A stretch of 64,000 bases of DNA from Clostridia bacterium (GTDB taxonomy: Bacteria > Bacillota > Clostridia > Oscillospirales > Acutalibacteraceae), in NCBI GenBank assembly GCA_017409265.1, contig JAFQSY010000037.1, positions 31,230 to 95,229 on the forward strand. Reading direction: 5' to 3'. This document shows positions 16,628 through 26,649 of this stretch, piece after piece (positions within the stretch are counted from its first letter, which is position 1; every line of letters begins with the position of its first letter). Both the position numbers and the translations under genes were made by a program. The notes under the pieces are model-generated. The model was not told where the DNA came from and searched no databases. It saw only the letters and a program-made list of their open reading frames with translations.

Positions 16628-17355
16628 ACAGAGGAATTTATAAAATCATCTCCAACAAACCGCTCACAAAGGATATTTATGAAATGAAGCTCGAGGGCGA
16701 AACATCTCATATAACAGCTCCCGGTCAGTTCATCAATATTCTGCTTGACGGATTTTATCTTCGCAGACCCATTTCAATCTGCGATTACGACGATAAAACA
16801 ATAACAATTATTTATAAGGTTGTCGGCCACGGCACGGAAGCCATGGCAAAGCTTTCAGAAGGAGAAAATCTCGACATTCTCTGTGGACTCGGTAACGGCT
16901 TTGATACTGCAAAATGCGGAAAAAAGACCGTACTCATCGGCGGTGGCGTAGGTGTTCCGCCTATGTATAATCTTTGTAAAAAGCTGATGGCAGGCGGTGC
17001 CGATGTCAGTATTATTCTCGGCTTCAATACAGAGAGCGAAATCTTCTATAAAGAAGAATTTGAGGCTCTCGGCGCAAAGGTTTATGTTTCAACTGTTGAC
17101 GGTTCATTCGGAACAAAAGGTTTTGTAACCGATGTTCTCAAGGACCTTGAATATGATTATTTCTGCACCTGCGGTCCTATGCCGATGTTCAGAGCAATTG
17201 AAAAAATCGCCGTAACAAGCGGTCAGTACAGTTTTGAAGAGCGAATGGGCTGTGGATTTGGCGCGTGCATGGGCTGTTCATGCAAAACAAAATACGGCTA
17301 TAAGAGAATTTGCAGGGACGGTCCCGTTCTTGAGAGGGAGGAGATAATATGGTAA
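16624..17355 (+). CDS. pyrK: Dihydroorotate dehydrogenase electron transfer subunit
   Basis: FAD/[2Fe-2S] subunit that passes electrons from dihydroorotate dehydrogenase B to NAD. The protein is 243 residues from the ATGA overlap with pyrC. FAD-binding FYLRRPISIC lies near residue 45, the NAD-binding glycine-rich VLIGGGVGVPPMY near residue 103, and the C-terminal cysteine cluster CGFGACMGCSC plus a later Cys binds the iron-sulphur centre. Its end overlaps pyrD by seven bases, matching the PyrK-PyrDB heterotetramer. Confidence 0.95.
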   Translation: MNRGIYKIISNKPLTKDIYEMKLEGETSHITAPGQFINILLDGFYLRRPISICDYDDKTITIIYKVVGHGTEAMAKLSEGENLDILCGLGNGFDTAKCGKKTVLIGGGVGVPPMYNLCKKLMAGGADVSIILGFNTESEIFYKEEFEALGAKVYVSTVDGSFGTKGFVTDVLKDLEYDYFCTCGPMPMFRAIEKIAVTSGQYSFEERMGCGFGACMGCSCKTKYGYKRICRDGPVLEREEIIW

Positions 17356-18266
17356 ACACAAAGGTTAATCTTTGCGGAATTGAGATGGATAACCCGATAA
17401 TTCCCGCTTCGGGCACCTTCGGATTTGGCTATGAATTTGCAGAGCTTTACGATATCAACTGTCTAGGAACTTTCTCTTTTAAAGGAACAACAAAAGATCC
17501 GAGATTCGGAAATTCCACTCCGAGAATCGCAGAATGCGACAGCGGTATGATTAATGCCGTCGGGCTTCAAAACCCCGGTGTTGAAAAGGTTATCGCGGAG
17601 GAGCTTCCCAAGCTTAAAGCATGTTTCTTAAAGCCTGTTATGGCAAATATCAGCGGATTTTCGCTTGAAGAATACGCATATACATGTGAGAAAATCGATA
17701 AGGAAGAGCAGGTCGGCTGGCTTGAAGTCAATATCAGCTGCCCCAATGTTCACGGCGGCGGAATGAGCTTTGGTACTTCTCCCGAGGCTGCGGCAGAAGT
17801 AACAAAAGTTGTTAAAGCGGTAACAACAAAGCCTGTTATTATCAAGCTTTCACCCAACGTTACCGATATTGTTTCAATAGCTAAAGCGTGCGAAGAAGCA
17901 GGTGCGGACGGTATCAGCCTTATCAACACTCTTCTCGGGATGAGAATTGACCTGAAAACAGGAAAGCCCGTTATTGCCAACAAAATGGGTGGCTTTTCTG
18001 GTGCGGCAATAAAGCCTGTCGGTATAAGAATGGTTTATCAGGTAAGCTCCGCTGTTAAAATTCCCGTAGTCGGCATGGGTGGTGTTTCAAATGCCGAGGA
18101 TGTTATTGAATACATGATGGCGGGTGCAACGGCTGTTGAGGTCGGCGCGGCAAACCTTGTCAATCCCTATGTCTGCAAGGAAATCATTGATGACCTTCCT
18201 GCAGTCATGGCTAAATACGGTATTAAAAATTTAAATGATATAAAAGGATGTGCACACAATGGGTAA
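17349..18266 (+). CDS. pyrD: Dihydroorotate dehydrogenase B, catalytic subunit
   Basis: 305-residue FMN-containing TIM-barrel that oxidises dihydroorotate to orotate, NAD-dependent through PyrK. N-terminal [10 protein letters not shown], the NAVGLQNPG segment near residue 70, [11 protein letters not shown] near residue 126 with the catalytic Cys, KLSPN, and [19 protein letters not shown] near residue 240 for FMN phosphate binding. Overlaps pyrK upstream and pyrF downstream. Confidence 0.96.
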   Translation: MVNTKVNLCGIEMDNPIIPASGTFGFGYEFAELYDINCLGTFSFKGTTKDPRFGNSTPRIAECDSGMINAVGLQNPGVEKVIAEELPKLKACFLKPVMANISGFSLEEYAYTCEKIDKEEQVGWLEVNISCPNVHGGGMSFGTSPEAAAEVTKVVKAVTTKPVIIKLSPNVTDIVSIAKACEEAGADGISLINTLLGMRIDLKTGKPVIANKMGGFSGAAIKPVGIRMVYQVSSAVKIPVVGMGGVSNAEDVIEYMMAGATAVEVGAANLVNPYVCKEIIDDLPAVMAKYGIKNLNDIKGCAHNG

Positions 18267-18957
18267 AGATGTAATCGTAGCATGCGATTTCAGCAGCAAG
18301 CAGGCAGTAATGGATTTTCTCGATAAGTTCACAGAGGAAAAACCTTATGTAAAAATTGGTATGGAGCTTTTCTATGCTGAGGGTCCCTCAATCGTTAAAG
18401 AAATCAAAGAGAGAGGCCACAAGATTTTCCTTGACCTCAAGCTTTGTGACATTCCCAACACTGTCAAAAAGGCTATGAGTGTTTTAAGCGGTCTTGATGT
18501 TGATATGACCAATCTTCACGCAAGCGGTACAATTGAAATGATGCAGGCCGCTATTGAAGGACTCACAAAGCCTGACGGCACACGTCCTCTTCTCATTGCT
18601 GTTACACAGCTTACCTCAACAAGCGAAGAAAGAATGAGAGAGCAGCTTCTCATAGACAAACCCCTTGATGAGGTTGTTATGCACTATGCATCAAATGCTG
18701 AAAAGGCAGGTCTTGACGGCGTTGTATGCTCACCTCTTGAGAGCGGCAAGGTTCATGACAGATGCGGTGCAAAGTTCCTCACGGTTACTCCCGGTGTGCG
18801 TTTTGCAGACGGCGATATTGGCGATCAGGTAAGAGTAACAACTCCCGCAAAGGCAAAGGAACTCGGCTCGGACTATATAGTAGTCGGCAGACCCATCACA
18901 GCTGCTGAAGATCCCGTCGCAGCTTACAGAAGATGCGTTGCAGAGTTTGTAGGTTAA
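18259..18957 (+). CDS. pyrF: Orotidine 5'-phosphate decarboxylase
   Basis: 232-residue group I OMP decarboxylase making UMP. The ATG at 18259 is preferred over a GTG three codons earlier because AAAGGA is better spaced and the protein then starts with [10 protein letters not shown]. The catalytic [10 protein letters not shown] motif lies near residue 60 and the phosphate-binding [11 protein letters not shown] and YIVVGRPIT segments near residues 177 and 205. Overlaps the end of pyrD by eight bases. Confidence 0.95.
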   Translation: MGKDVIVACDFSSKQAVMDFLDKFTEEKPYVKIGMELFYAEGPSIVKEIKERGHKIFLDLKLCDIPNTVKKAMSVLSGLDVDMTNLHASGTIEMMQAAIEGLTKPDGTRPLLIAVTQLTSTSEERMREQLLIDKPLDEVVMHYASNAEKAGLDGVVCSPLESGKVHDRCGAKFLTVTPGVRFADGDIGDQVRVTTPAKAKELGSDYIVVGRPITAAEDPVAAYRRCVAEFVG

Positions 18958-18988
18958 TTTGTAAATAATTCTAAGGAGGATATACATT

Positions 18989-19627
18989 ATGCAGAAACTT
19001 ATTGCAAAAGATTTGCTTTCAATCGGTGCTGTTTTTCTTCGCCCCGAAGAGCCTTTCACATGGGCAAGCGGCATCAAAAGCCCTATTTACTGTGACAACA
19101 GACTTACTCTTACTGCTCCCGCAGTAAGAACAGATGTTGAAAAGGGTCTTGCAGAAATTGTTAAGACTTATTATCCCGATGCTGAAGTCCTTATGGGTAC
19201 TTCAACAGCAGGTATTGCTCACGCAGCCATCACCGCCCATATGCTCAATATGCCCATGGGTTACGTTCGTTCAGGTGCAAAGGATCACGGCAGAGGCAAT
19301 CAGATTGAAGGAAAGCTTGAAAAGGGTCAGAAGGTTGTTGTTATCGAAGACCTTATTTCAACAGGCGGCAGCGTTATCGAAGTTGTTGAGGCTCTGCGTG
19401 ATGCAGGAGCTGAAGTTCTCGGTATCGCCAGCATCTTTACCTACGGCATGAAGAAGGGTCTTGACAGACTTGCAGCAGCTGAGGTTAAGAATGTCAGCCT
19501 TACAAATCTTGATGTGATTGCAGAGGTTGCAGCGGAAATCGGCTATATCAAGCCCGAAGATGTTGCCCGTCTTATTGCTTTCAGAAATAACCCCTCCGAC
19601 GAAAGCTGGATAGGGGGAGCAAAATGA
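18989..19627 (+). CDS. pyrE: Orotate phosphoribosyltransferase
   Basis: 212 residues; transfers phosphoribose from PRPP to orotate. The PRPP-binding motif [14 protein letters not shown] lies near residue 114, with [16 protein letters not shown] near residue 22 for orotate and [17 protein letters not shown] near residue 90 as the flexible loop. A strong AAGGAGG site precedes it. The stop overlaps pyrB by four bases. Confidence 0.95.
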   Translation: MQKLIAKDLLSIGAVFLRPEEPFTWASGIKSPIYCDNRLTLTAPAVRTDVEKGLAEIVKTYYPDAEVLMGTSTAGIAHAAITAHMLNMPMGYVRSGAKDHGRGNQIEGKLEKGQKVVVIEDLISTGGSVIEVVEALRDAGAEVLGIASIFTYGMKKGLDRLAAAEVKNVSLTNLDVIAEVAAEIGYIKPEDVARLIAFRNNPSDESWIGGAK

Positions 19628-20538
19628 GAAGTCTTATAGACATTCTTTCGCTCTCTACAGAAGAAATAGACGAGCTTATTGCTGTCGCCGAAGATATAAT
19701 TGCCCGACCCGAGGCATATAGGGAAAAATGTAGATATAAAAAGCTTGCAACCCTTTTCTTTGAGCCTTCAACAAGAACAAGATTAAGCTTTGAGGCTGCA
19801 ATGTATGAGCTTGGCGGTTCGGTGCTCGGATTCTCCGAAGCAAACTCCTCGTCAGCGGCAAAAGGTGAAAGCGTAGCGGATACTGCAAGAACAGTCAGCT
19901 GCTATGCCGATATTATAGCAATGCGCCATCCCAAAGAAGGTGCACCTCTTGTTGCGTCAATGGCAGCAAGTGTACCTATCATCAATGCAGGCGACGGGGG
20001 ACATAATCATCCGACCCAGACTCTGACCGACCTTCTCACAATCAAGAGAGAAAAGGGCAGACTCAACAATATGACAGTCGGCTTCTGCGGCGACCTTAAG
20101 TTCGGAAGAACGGTTCATTCGCTTATCGAGGCTCTTTCAAGATATACGGGAATCAAGGTTGTGCTTATCTCTCCCGAAGAATTAAAGCTTCCGGGCTACC
20201 TTAAAAAGGATATTCTTGATGCCAAAGAGATTGAGTATACCGAAACAACAGATTTAAGTGCGGTAATGCCCAAGCTTGATATCCTTTATATGACCCGTGT
20301 TCAGCGTGAACGCTTCTTCAATGAAGAGGATTATTTAAGGCTTAAGGATAGCTATATTCTTACTCCCGAGAAGCTTGAAAATGCAAAGAGCGACCTTGCA
20401 ATTCTTCATCCGCTGCCCAGAGTCAATGAGATTCATACATCTGTCGATGCCGACCCCAGGGCATGTTATTTCAGACAGGTGCTTAACGGAAAGTTTATTC
20501 GCATGGCTCTTATCCTTAAATTGCTGGAGGTGGAATAA
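19624..20538 (+). CDS. pyrB: Aspartate carbamoyltransferase catalytic chain
   Basis: 304 residues; joins carbamoyl phosphate and aspartate. The carbamoyl-phosphate motif [15 protein letters not shown] lies near residue 47, [19 protein letters not shown] near residue 120, [10 protein letters not shown] near residue 222 and HPLPRVNEI near residue 262. The immediately following pyrI shows that the enzyme is the regulated dodecameric type. Carbamoyl-phosphate synthase genes are not in this operon. Confidence 0.96.
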   Translation: MRSLIDILSLSTEEIDELIAVAEDIIARPEAYREKCRYKKLATLFFEPSTRTRLSFEAAMYELGGSVLGFSEANSSSAAKGESVADTARTVSCYADIIAMRHPKEGAPLVASMAASVPIINAGDGGHNHPTQTLTDLLTIKREKGRLNNMTVGFCGDLKFGRTVHSLIEALSRYTGIKVVLISPEELKLPGYLKKDILDAKEIEYTETTDLSAVMPKLDILYMTRVQRERFFNEEDYLRLKDSYILTPEKLENAKSDLAILHPLPRVNEIHTSVDADPRACYFRQVLNGKFIRMALILKLLEVE

Positions 20539-20955
20539 ATGCATATTGATTCTATCAAAAACGGCGTTGTTATCGACCATATCAAGGCAGGCAAGAGCAT
20601 GGAGGTATATAATTATCTTGAGCTCGATAAGCTTGACTGCACGGTTGCAATCATAAAAAACGTCAGCAGCAAGAAAATGGGACGCAAGGATATAATTAAG
20701 ATTGACTCCGAGATGGAAGTTGACCTTGATGTTCTCGGATATATTGATTCCGAAATAACCGTAAATATTATTAAGAATGAAATCCTCTGCGAAAAGAAAA
20801 AGCTTACGCTTCCTTCGCAGATAAAGGATGTTGTAAAGTGCAAAAACCCCAGATGCATAACAACAACGGAGCAGGAGTTGCCTCATATCTTTAAGCTTAC
20901 AGATGCAGAAACCCAGACTTACCGCTGTATCTATTGCGAGGCTAAAGCTAAATAA
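20539..20955 (+). CDS. pyrI: Aspartate carbamoyltransferase regulatory chain
   Basis: 138 residues; binds nucleotide effectors and holds the catalytic trimers together. N-terminal nucleotide-binding domain contains IKNGVVIDHIKAGKSM; the C-terminal zinc domain has its four Cys in CKNPRC near residue 97 and CIYC near residue 132. Starts directly after the pyrB stop with GGAGGTGG as ribosome-binding site. A terminator follows, closing the operon. Confidence 0.95.
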   Translation: MHIDSIKNGVVIDHIKAGKSMEVYNYLELDKLDCTVAIIKNVSSKKMGRKDIIKIDSEMEVDLDVLGYIDSEITVNIIKNEILCEKKKLTLPSQIKDVVKCKNPRCITTTEQELPHIFKLTDAETQTYRCIYCEAKAK

Positions 20956-20961
20956 ATTTTA

Positions 20962-20992
20962 TTCCGGCAGAATGTTCTGCCGGAAATTTTAA
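20962..20992 (+). terminator. Terminator of the pyr operon
   Basis: 10-bp perfect stem (20962-20971 with 20976-20985), four-base loop and a T-rich tail just past pyrI. Confidence 0.85.
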
Positions 20993-21024
20993 TGTTTGTA
21001 AAGTGTAAAACAGGAGAAAGAAAA

Positions 21025-21315
21025 ATGATTAAACACATTGTATGCTTTAAACTTAAGGATAACAGTCTTGCCGAGTGCAAAATGGCAAAGGATGTTCTTC
21101 TTTCAATGCAAGGTAAGGTCCCCGAAATAAAAGGTATAATGGTAGGAATAGATTTTCTTCATTCGGAGCGTTCATATGACCTTATTCTTGAGGTGCTTCT
21201 TGACGATGAAGCAGCGCTTGAAAGTTATCAGAATGACACGTATCATTGCTCTGTTGTCAAAAAACATATGCACGCTGTAAGAGAATCCAGCGTTGCGGTT
21301 GACTATGTTATATAA
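21025..21315 (+). CDS. Dabb (stress-responsive A/B barrel) domain protein
   Basis: 96 residues from the ATG at 21025 (AGGAGAAAG upstream). IKHIVCFKLKD at the start, a central IKGIMVGIDF strand and YQNDTYHCSVVKKHMHAV are typical of the dimeric ferredoxin-like Dabb family. The function of bacterial members is mostly unknown. It lies between two terminators and may be read partly from the pyr operon; I see no clear promoter of its own. Confidence 0.82.
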   Translation: MIKHIVCFKLKDNSLAECKMAKDVLLSMQGKVPEIKGIMVGIDFLHSERSYDLILEVLLDDEAALESYQNDTYHCSVVKKHMHAVRESSVAVDYVI

Positions 21316-21322
21316 TTTGTAT

Positions 21323-21350
21323 GGGCGGCGTTTGGCCGCCCGTTTTTCTT
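21323..21350 (+). terminator. Terminator after Dabb gene
   Basis: 7-bp GC-rich stem (21323-21329 with 21335-21341) followed by GTTTTTC. Confidence 0.85.
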
Positions 21351-21353
21351 TTG

Positions 21354-21382
21354 TTGACACAATTTTTACAATATGATATATT
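21354..21382 (+). promoter_or_regulatory. Promoter of the GH3 gene
   Basis: TTGACA at 21354-21359, 17-base spacer, TATATT at 21377-21382; close to the sigma-A consensus and 33 bases before the start codon. Confidence 0.75.
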
Positions 21383-21415
21383 TGATTTATATGATTAAGA
21401 AAGGTCGGTTTTCTT

Positions 21416-23881
21416 ATGAGCTTTATTAAGAAGAAGGTTATGAAGGCTGTCGGCAAGGTTGTTAATTTTGTAACCACAACAACATCGCAGGGCACATCCG
21501 ACGGTGCGCTTGGCAAAAGCTTTGTTCCCGATGATAAAATTATTGAGCTTTGCAGAAAAACAGGCGTTGAAGGAATCGTTATGCTTAAAAACAAAGATAA
21601 TGTTCTTCCGCTTAAAAGCGAGAATGTTGTTTCGGTTTTCGGCAGGGTACAGAACGATTATTTTTACGTCGGCTATGGCTCGGGCGGTGATGTTAAAGCT
21701 CCTTATAAAATAAGTCTTATGCAGGGTATAAAGAATAACGGAAAGATAAAATATAATGAGCTTCTTGCAACCACCTATGAAAAATGGGGCGAGCTTAACC
21801 CTGTTGATGACGGTTTCTGGGGAAATTGGCCCATGTGCTATGACGAAATGCCTGTTGACCTTTCAATGGCTCGTACCGCTGCTTCGATGTCCGATACGGC
21901 AATCGTCGTTATCGGAAGGTCGGCAGGTGAGGACAGAGAAAATAAGCTCGAGGAAGGCAGTTATTATCTGACAAAAACAGAAAAGGAAATGCTTGATTCC
22001 GTGACGGCAGCTTTTGAGAGAGTTATTGTTCTTTTTAACTGCGGCAGCATTATGGATATAGGTGAGCTTGCGGATTACGGCGATAAGATTTCGGCAATTC
22101 TCTATGTCTGGCAGTCGGGCATGGAGAGCGGAAATGCAATTGCCGATGTTCTTTCAGGCGATGCATATCCGAGTGGCAAGCTTGCAGATACAATCGCATG
22201 CAGCTACTATGATTATCCCGGCAGCAGGGATTTCGGCGACAGAAAGTTCAATTGTTACACCGAAGATATTTATGTCGGTTACAGAGGCTTTGAAACCTTT
22301 GCAAAGGACAGAGTGCTTTATCCTTTTGGCTTCGGTCTGGGTTACACCGAGTTTTCAGTTGAGAATGCCGAATATACCTGCAAAGACGGTGTTATAACTG
22401 TCTCTGCGGAAGTTAAGAACATTGGCAAATGCGCAGGAAAAGAGGTTCTTCAGGCATATTTTGAAGCTCCTTGCGGCAGACTCGGGAAGCCTGCAAGGGT
22501 TCTTTGCGCTTTTGCGAAAACAGCTGAACTTAAGTCCGGAGAAAGCGAAAAGGTTGTTCTTTCATTTAATGTTTCGGATATGGCATCTTATGACGATGAA
22601 GCTGAATATGCTTATATTCTTGAAAAGGGCAGCTATAATATTTATCTCGGTACGGACGTGCGTTCGGCAGCTCTTTGCGGTACATATGAACAGGAGAAAA
22701 ACGAAATTGTCAAAAGGCTTTCGCAGGTTTCAGCGCCTTCATATGAGTTCAAACGTATGAAATATATTGGCGGTGAGGTTGTTTATGAAAACGTTCCTAC
22801 CGCAAATTATAATCTCAGGCAGATAATAACAGATAATCTTCCCGAAGCTGTACCGCAGACGGGGGACAAGGGATATAAGCTTTCCGATGTTAAGGAAGGC
22901 AGAGTCGGTATGGCTGAATTTATTGCACAGCTTTCAGACGATGAACTTGAAGCAATCAGCCGAGGCGATTATGTTATGAACAGCCTTCTCGGAGCAGCGG
23001 GTAATGCAGGTACCTTCGGAGGTGTTCTAAAATCATTGCGTGACAAGGGCGTTCCTGCTGTAACAACAACCGACGGACCTTCGGGCATCAGAATCAATGA
23101 GGGTGCATCGCTTCTTCCTGTTGCGACCTCACTTGCAAGCACATGGAATCCCGAACTGATTGAAGAGCTTTATGAGCAGGTCGGCTGTGAAATGAAGAGA
23201 GTCGGCTCTGATATTCTGCTTGCACCCGGTATGAATATCCACAGAAATCCGCTTTGCGGCAGAAACTTTGAATATTTCTCCGAGGACCCTTATCTTACAG
23301 GTGTAATGGCATCTGCATTTGTTAAAGGCATTCAGAAAACAGGCGTTTCGGCATGTCCCAAACATTTTGCTTGTAATAATCAGGAAACAAACAGAACTTA
23401 TAACGATTCAATTCTTTCAGAACGTGCGCTGAGAGAGATTTATCTCAAGGGATTTGAAATCTGCGTTAAGACCTCAAAGCCGCAGAACATAATGACTTCA
23501 TATAATAAAATCAATGGTGTCTGGGGTCACTATAATTATGAGCTGTGTGAAAGAATCTTAAGAGGCGAGTGGGGCTATGAGGGCAATGTTATGACCGATT
23601 GGTGGATGCGTTCCTCAAAATCGCCCGAATTTCCGAATATCCGTGACCAGGCATACAGAGTCCGTGCAGGTGTCAATGTTCTTATGCCGGGCGGCGACAG
23701 AACCGGCAGAAGAAAGCCCGACGGAACGCTTCTAAAAACTCTCGGCAAACCTGACGGAATAACTCTTGGTGAACTTCAGCGCAATGCCTCACAGGTTTTA
23801 AACTTTGTAATGAACAGCAATGCAATGAATGCAAACCGACCCGAACCCGATACCAAGGAAAAAAGAAAATTGATGTTATAA
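21416..23881 (+). CDS. Glycoside hydrolase family 3 with inverted domain order (beta-glucosidase-like)
   Basis: 821 residues with no signal peptide, so probably acting on imported oligosaccharides. The domain normally C-terminal in GH3 comes first (EGIVMLKNKDNVLPL near residue 55, the GEDRENKLEEGSYYL loop near residue 165), then a fibronectin type III-like domain (about 295-430), and last the TIM-barrel (about 495-780) with TTDGPSGIR, KHFACNNQETNR and EGNVMTDWW, where Asp728 is the predicted nucleophile. This swapped order is known from Ruminococcus albus and Butyrivibrio beta-glucosidases. Substrate specificity is not determined. It has its own promoter and shares a convergent terminator with the his operon. 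Confidence 0.92.
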   Translation: MSFIKKKVMKAVGKVVNFVTTTTSQGTSDGALGKSFVPDDKIIELCRKTGVEGIVMLKNKDNVLPLKSENVVSVFGRVQNDYFYVGYGSGGDVKAPYKISLMQGIKNNGKIKYNELLATTYEKWGELNPVDDGFWGNWPMCYDEMPVDLSMARTAASMSDTAIVVIGRSAGEDRENKLEEGSYYLTKTEKEMLDSVTAAFERVIVLFNCGSIMDIGELADYGDKISAILYVWQSGMESGNAIADVLSGDAYPSGKLADTIACSYYDYPGSRDFGDRKFNCYTEDIYVGYRGFETFAKDRVLYPFGFGLGYTEFSVENAEYTCKDGVITVSAEVKNIGKCAGKEVLQAYFEAPCGRLGKPARVLCAFAKTAELKSGESEKVVLSFNVSDMASYDDEAEYAYILEKGSYNIYLGTDVRSAALCGTYEQEKNEIVKRLSQVSAPSYEFKRMKYIGGEVVYENVPTANYNLRQIITDNLPEAVPQTGDKGYKLSDVKEGRVGMAEFIAQLSDDELEAISRGDYVMNSLLGAAGNAGTFGGVLKSLRDKGVPAVTTTDGPSGIRINEGASLLPVATSLASTWNPELIEELYEQVGCEMKRVGSDILLAPGMNIHRNPLCGRNFEYFSEDPYLTGVMASAFVKGIQKTGVSACPKHFACNNQETNRTYNDSILSERALREIYLKGFEICVKTSKPQNIMTSYNKINGVWGHYNYELCERILRGEWGYEGNVMTDWWMRSSKSPEFPNIRDQAYRVRAGVNVLMPGGDRTGRRKPDGTLLKTLGKPDGITLGELQRNASQVLNFVMNSNAMNANRPEPDTKEKRKLML

Positions 23882-23884
23882 AAA

Positions 23885-23920
23885 ATCACCGCAGGAATAA
23901 CTCCTGCGGTGATACTTTTT
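23885..23920. terminator. Bidirectional terminator between GH3 gene and his operon
   Basis: 12-bp perfect stem (23885-23896 with 23902-23913), five-base loop, flanked by A-rich and T-rich runs so it can stop transcription both ways. Confidence 0.88.
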
Positions 23921-24554
23921 ACTGCATTTTTTCTTGCTTAACCTTATGGTCAACAATATGTCTTTTTGCAAGCTCCGCTGTAACTTCATCAAGGCTGATG
24001 CCCATTTCAATCATCATAACTGTAATGTGATAGAGCAAATCTGCGATTTCATAGACGGTTTCTGCCTTGTCGCCGCCCTTTGCGCCGATGATAACCTCGG
24101 TGCACTCCTCGCCGACCTTTTTAAGAATTTTATCAATGCCCTTTTCAAAAAGATATGTGGTGTAGGAGCCTTCTTTCTTATTTATTTTTCTGCCGACGAG
24201 CATCTCGTAAAGGCCTTCGTATGAGAACGCTTCCTGCTCGGGAGCTACGATATCCTCAAAGAAACAGCTTTCGCTGCCTGTATGGCATGCAGGACCAGCT
24301 TTGATTACCTCAATGAGAAGCGTATCCTTATCGCAGTCGGTACGGATTGAAACAACCTGCTGAATATTGCCCGAGGTTGCACCCTTTCTCCAAAGCTCTT
24401 GACGAGAGCGACTGAAGAAGCAGGTTTTGCCCTCGTTTATGGTGATTTCAAGGCTTTCTGCATTCATATATGCAAGCATAAGAACCTTTTTGCTGTAATA
24501 ATCCTGAACTATTGCAGGAATGAGTCCGTCACTGTTATATTTAAGTTCAATCAT
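23919..24554 (-). CDS. hisI: Bifunctional phosphoribosyl-AMP cyclohydrolase/phosphoribosyl-ATP pyrophosphohydrolase
   Basis: 211-residue HisIE fusion for steps 2 and 3 of histidine synthesis. The HisI domain (about 1-105) has [19 protein letters not shown] and the metal-binding CDKDTLL and [10 protein letters not shown] segments; the HisE domain (about 115-205) has [20 protein letters not shown] and [11 protein letters not shown]. It is the last gene of the his operon, one base after hisF, ending at the shared terminator. Confidence 0.95.
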   Translation of the reverse strand: MIELKYNSDGLIPAIVQDYYSKKVLMLAYMNAESLEITINEGKTCFFSRSRQELWRKGATSGNIQQVVSIRTDCDKDTLLIEVIKAGPACHTGSESCFFEDIVAPEQEAFSYEGLYEMLVGRKINKKEGSYTTYLFEKGIDKILKKVGEECTEVIIGAKGGDKAETVYEIADLLYHITVMMIEMGISLDEVTAELAKRHIVDHKVKQEKMQ

Positions 24555-24555
24555 T

Positions 24556-25311
24556 TTAAATCCTCATCTCTATGTTGTTATCGTTAAGATATTTCTTCAA
24601 ATCCCATATATTTACTTCTTTAAAATGGAATATGGATGCCGCAAGACCTGCATCTGCGCAGCCTGCTTTGAAAAGCTCAAAGAAATCCTCTTTCTTGCCT
24701 GCGCCGCCGCTTGCAATAACGGGAATTGACACAAGGTCGCTGATTTTTTGGAGCATTTCAAGGTCGAAGCCCTGTTTAACTCCGTCGGTATCAATGCTGT
24801 TGACAACCAGCTCGCCTGCACCATTGTTTTCACCCATTTTTGCCCATTCGAGAGCATCTATGCCTGTGTCAATTCTGCCACCCTTGCTGAAAATATGGAA
24901 CGAGCCGTCGACACGCTTTATATCCATTGAAAGAACAACGCATTGGTCGCCGTATTTTTTTGCGGCTTTTTCAATGAGTGACGGGTCTTTGATTGCACCC
25001 GAGTTTACCGAAACCTTGTCCGCACCGCATTTGAGTACCCTGTCAAAATCCTCAAGAGTGTTGATGCCGCCGCCGACTGTCAGCGGAATGAAAATTTCGC
25101 TTGCAACCTGAGTGAGAGCATCGGTGAAAAGTGCTCTGCCTTCAAAGGAAGCCGTGATATCATAAAAAACAAGCTCGTCTGCACCGCTGTCATTATAAAA
25201 GTGAGCAAGCTCAACGGGCGATGCAACGTCCTGTATACCTTCAAAGTTAACGCCCTTAACAACTCTGCCGTTGCGCACGTCAAGGCAGGGGATTATTCTT
25301 TTTGTAATCAT
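24556..25311 (-). CDS. hisF: Imidazole glycerol phosphate synthase subunit HisF
   Basis: 251-residue TIM barrel cyclase subunit. [17 protein letters not shown] holds the first catalytic Asp (Asp11), [16 protein letters not shown] the second near residue 130, with phosphate-binding [11 protein letters not shown] and [12 protein letters not shown]. Works with HisH to make imidazole glycerol phosphate. Overlaps hisA by four bases. Confidence 0.96.
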   Translation of the reverse strand: MITKRIIPCLDVRNGRVVKGVNFEGIQDVASPVELAHFYNDSGADELVFYDITASFEGRALFTDALTQVASEIFIPLTVGGGINTLEDFDRVLKCGADKVSVNSGAIKDPSLIEKAAKKYGDQCVVLSMDIKRVDGSFHIFSKGGRIDTGIDALEWAKMGENNGAGELVVNSIDTDGVKQGFDLEMLQKISDLVSIPVIASGGAGKKEDFFELFKAGCADAGLAASIFHFKEVNIWDLKKYLNDNNIEMRI

Positions 25312-26030
25312 TTTTTACCTCCTGCAGCTGCAAGTGCATCTTTAAGAGAAAGCTTTCCTTCATAAACGGCTTTTCCGACTATTGCGCCGTAGATGTTCAT
25401 TTCACGCAGAGTTTCTATCTCATGAGCATAGGTGATGCCGCCCGATGCAACTATATCAAGACCTTTGATTTCGGAAAGCTCTTTATAAATTTCAAGATTA
25501 GTGCCCGAAAGCATTCCGTCTTTTGAAATGTCGGTATAAATAACGGTTGAAACGCCTGTATCGTGCAGCTTTTTGCAAAATTCAACCGAGTTTACATTTG
25601 TTGTTTCCTGCCATCCGCTGACTGCGACAAGACCTTCTTTTGCATCTACGCCGACTGCAACCGCATTTCCGAATTTCTTAACTGCCTCTTCAACAAAGGG
25701 GTAGTTTCTGATTGCAGCTGTACCGAGAATAACACGCTTGACTCCGAGAGAGAGATAATCCTCAATTCTCTGCATGTTTCGTATACCGCCGCCGACTTCG
25801 ATGAAAAGTCCGTCGATTTTTGCGGATTCTCTTATTGCTTCAAAGTTTACAGGCAAGCCGTCTTTAGCGCCGTCAAGGTCAACCATATGTAAGTTTGTTG
25901 CTCCGTCTTTCATAAATTCCAGAGCCATTTCGGCGGGTGAATCGGCATAAATCTTAACCTGATTGTAGTCACCCTTTGTAAGACGGACTACCTTGCCGCC
26001 GAGTATATCCGTTGCGGGAAATATCTGCAT
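25308..26030 (-). CDS. hisA: Phosphoribosylformimino-5-aminoimidazole carboxamide ribotide isomerase
   Basis: 240-residue TIM barrel isomerase, step 4 of the pathway. N-terminal FPATDILGGKVVRLTKGDY carries the catalytic Asp, EVGGGIRNMQRIEDYL the first phosphate site, and YTDISKDGMLSGTN near residue 165 the second catalytic Asp. Ten bases after hisH and overlapping hisF. Confidence 0.95.
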   Translation of the reverse strand: MQIFPATDILGGKVVRLTKGDYNQVKIYADSPAEMALEFMKDGATNLHMVDLDGAKDGLPVNFEAIRESAKIDGLFIEVGGGIRNMQRIEDYLSLGVKRVILGTAAIRNYPFVEEAVKKFGNAVAVGVDAKEGLVAVSGWQETTNVNSVEFCKKLHDTGVSTVIYTDISKDGMLSGTNLEIYKELSEIKGLDIVASGGITYAHEIETLREMNIYGAIVGKAVYEGKLSLKDALAAAGGKK

Positions 26031-26040
26031 AACGAACTCC

Positions 26041-26649
26041 TTATAATTCTGAAAATGCCTTTAAAAGAGCAAGACCCTTTGCACCGCTCTTTTCAGGGTG
26101 AAACTGCATTCCGTAAACGCTGCCGCTCTTGACTATCGCAGGCACGGCAACGCCGTATTCCGAAAATGCGAGAGTGTTTTCAACGCAGTTTCTTGCGTAG
26201 AACGAGTGAACGAAATACATGTAGTCACCGGGTTCGATATATTTAAAAATGGGGTCTGCTTTTGCAAGATTGAGCTTGTTCCAACCCATGTGGGGAATTT
26301 TTAAATCATTGGGAATCTGTCCTTCAAGAGGACCTACAAATCCTTTGATCAATCCAAGTCCCATGTGTGCACCGTATTCAAAGCTTTTCTCAAAAAGCAA
26401 CTGCATACCAAGGCATATGCCGAGAATGGGTTTACCTTCGGCTGCAAGCTCACAAAGAAGCTTGTCCATTCCGCAGTCTCGCAGCTTTTGCGCTGCATCG
26501 CCGAATGCGCCGACACCGGGAAGAATTATTTTATCCGCAGCAATTATTTCATCCTTATCGCCCGTTATTTTGCACTCAATTCCGAGCGCCTTAAGTGATG
26601 ATGAAAGCGAAAAAAGATTGCCACAGCCGTAGTCTATAATTGCAATCAT
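26041..26649 (-). CDS. hisH: Imidazole glycerol phosphate synthase glutaminase subunit HisH
   Basis: 202-residue class I glutamine amidotransferase that feeds ammonia to HisF. IDYGCGNLFSLSSSLKALG at the start, LPGVGAFGDA, the nucleophile Cys in ILGICLGMQLLFE near residue 78, and the His-Glu pair in GMQFHPEKSG near residue 183. One-base junction with hisB. Confidence 0.95.
   Translation of the reverse strand: MIAIIDYGCGNLFSLSSSLKALGIECKITGDKDEIIAADKIILPGVGAFGDAAQKLRDCGMDKLLCELAAEGKPILGICLGMQLLFEKSFEYGAHMGLGLIKGFVGPLEGQIPNDLKIPHMGWNKLNLAKADPIFKYIEPGDYMYFVHSFYARNCVENTLAFSEYGVAVPAIVKSGSVYGMQFHPEKSGAKGLALLKAFSEL

Noticed and set aside
20335-20886. 183-codon open frame antisense to pyrB/pyrI
   Set aside because: Lies opposite two well-supported genes, has no ribosome-binding site or recognisable domain, and reflects codon bias of the real strand.
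24572-25111. 179-codon open frame antisense to hisF
   Set aside because: Fully inside a conserved gene on the other strand and of low-complexity composition.
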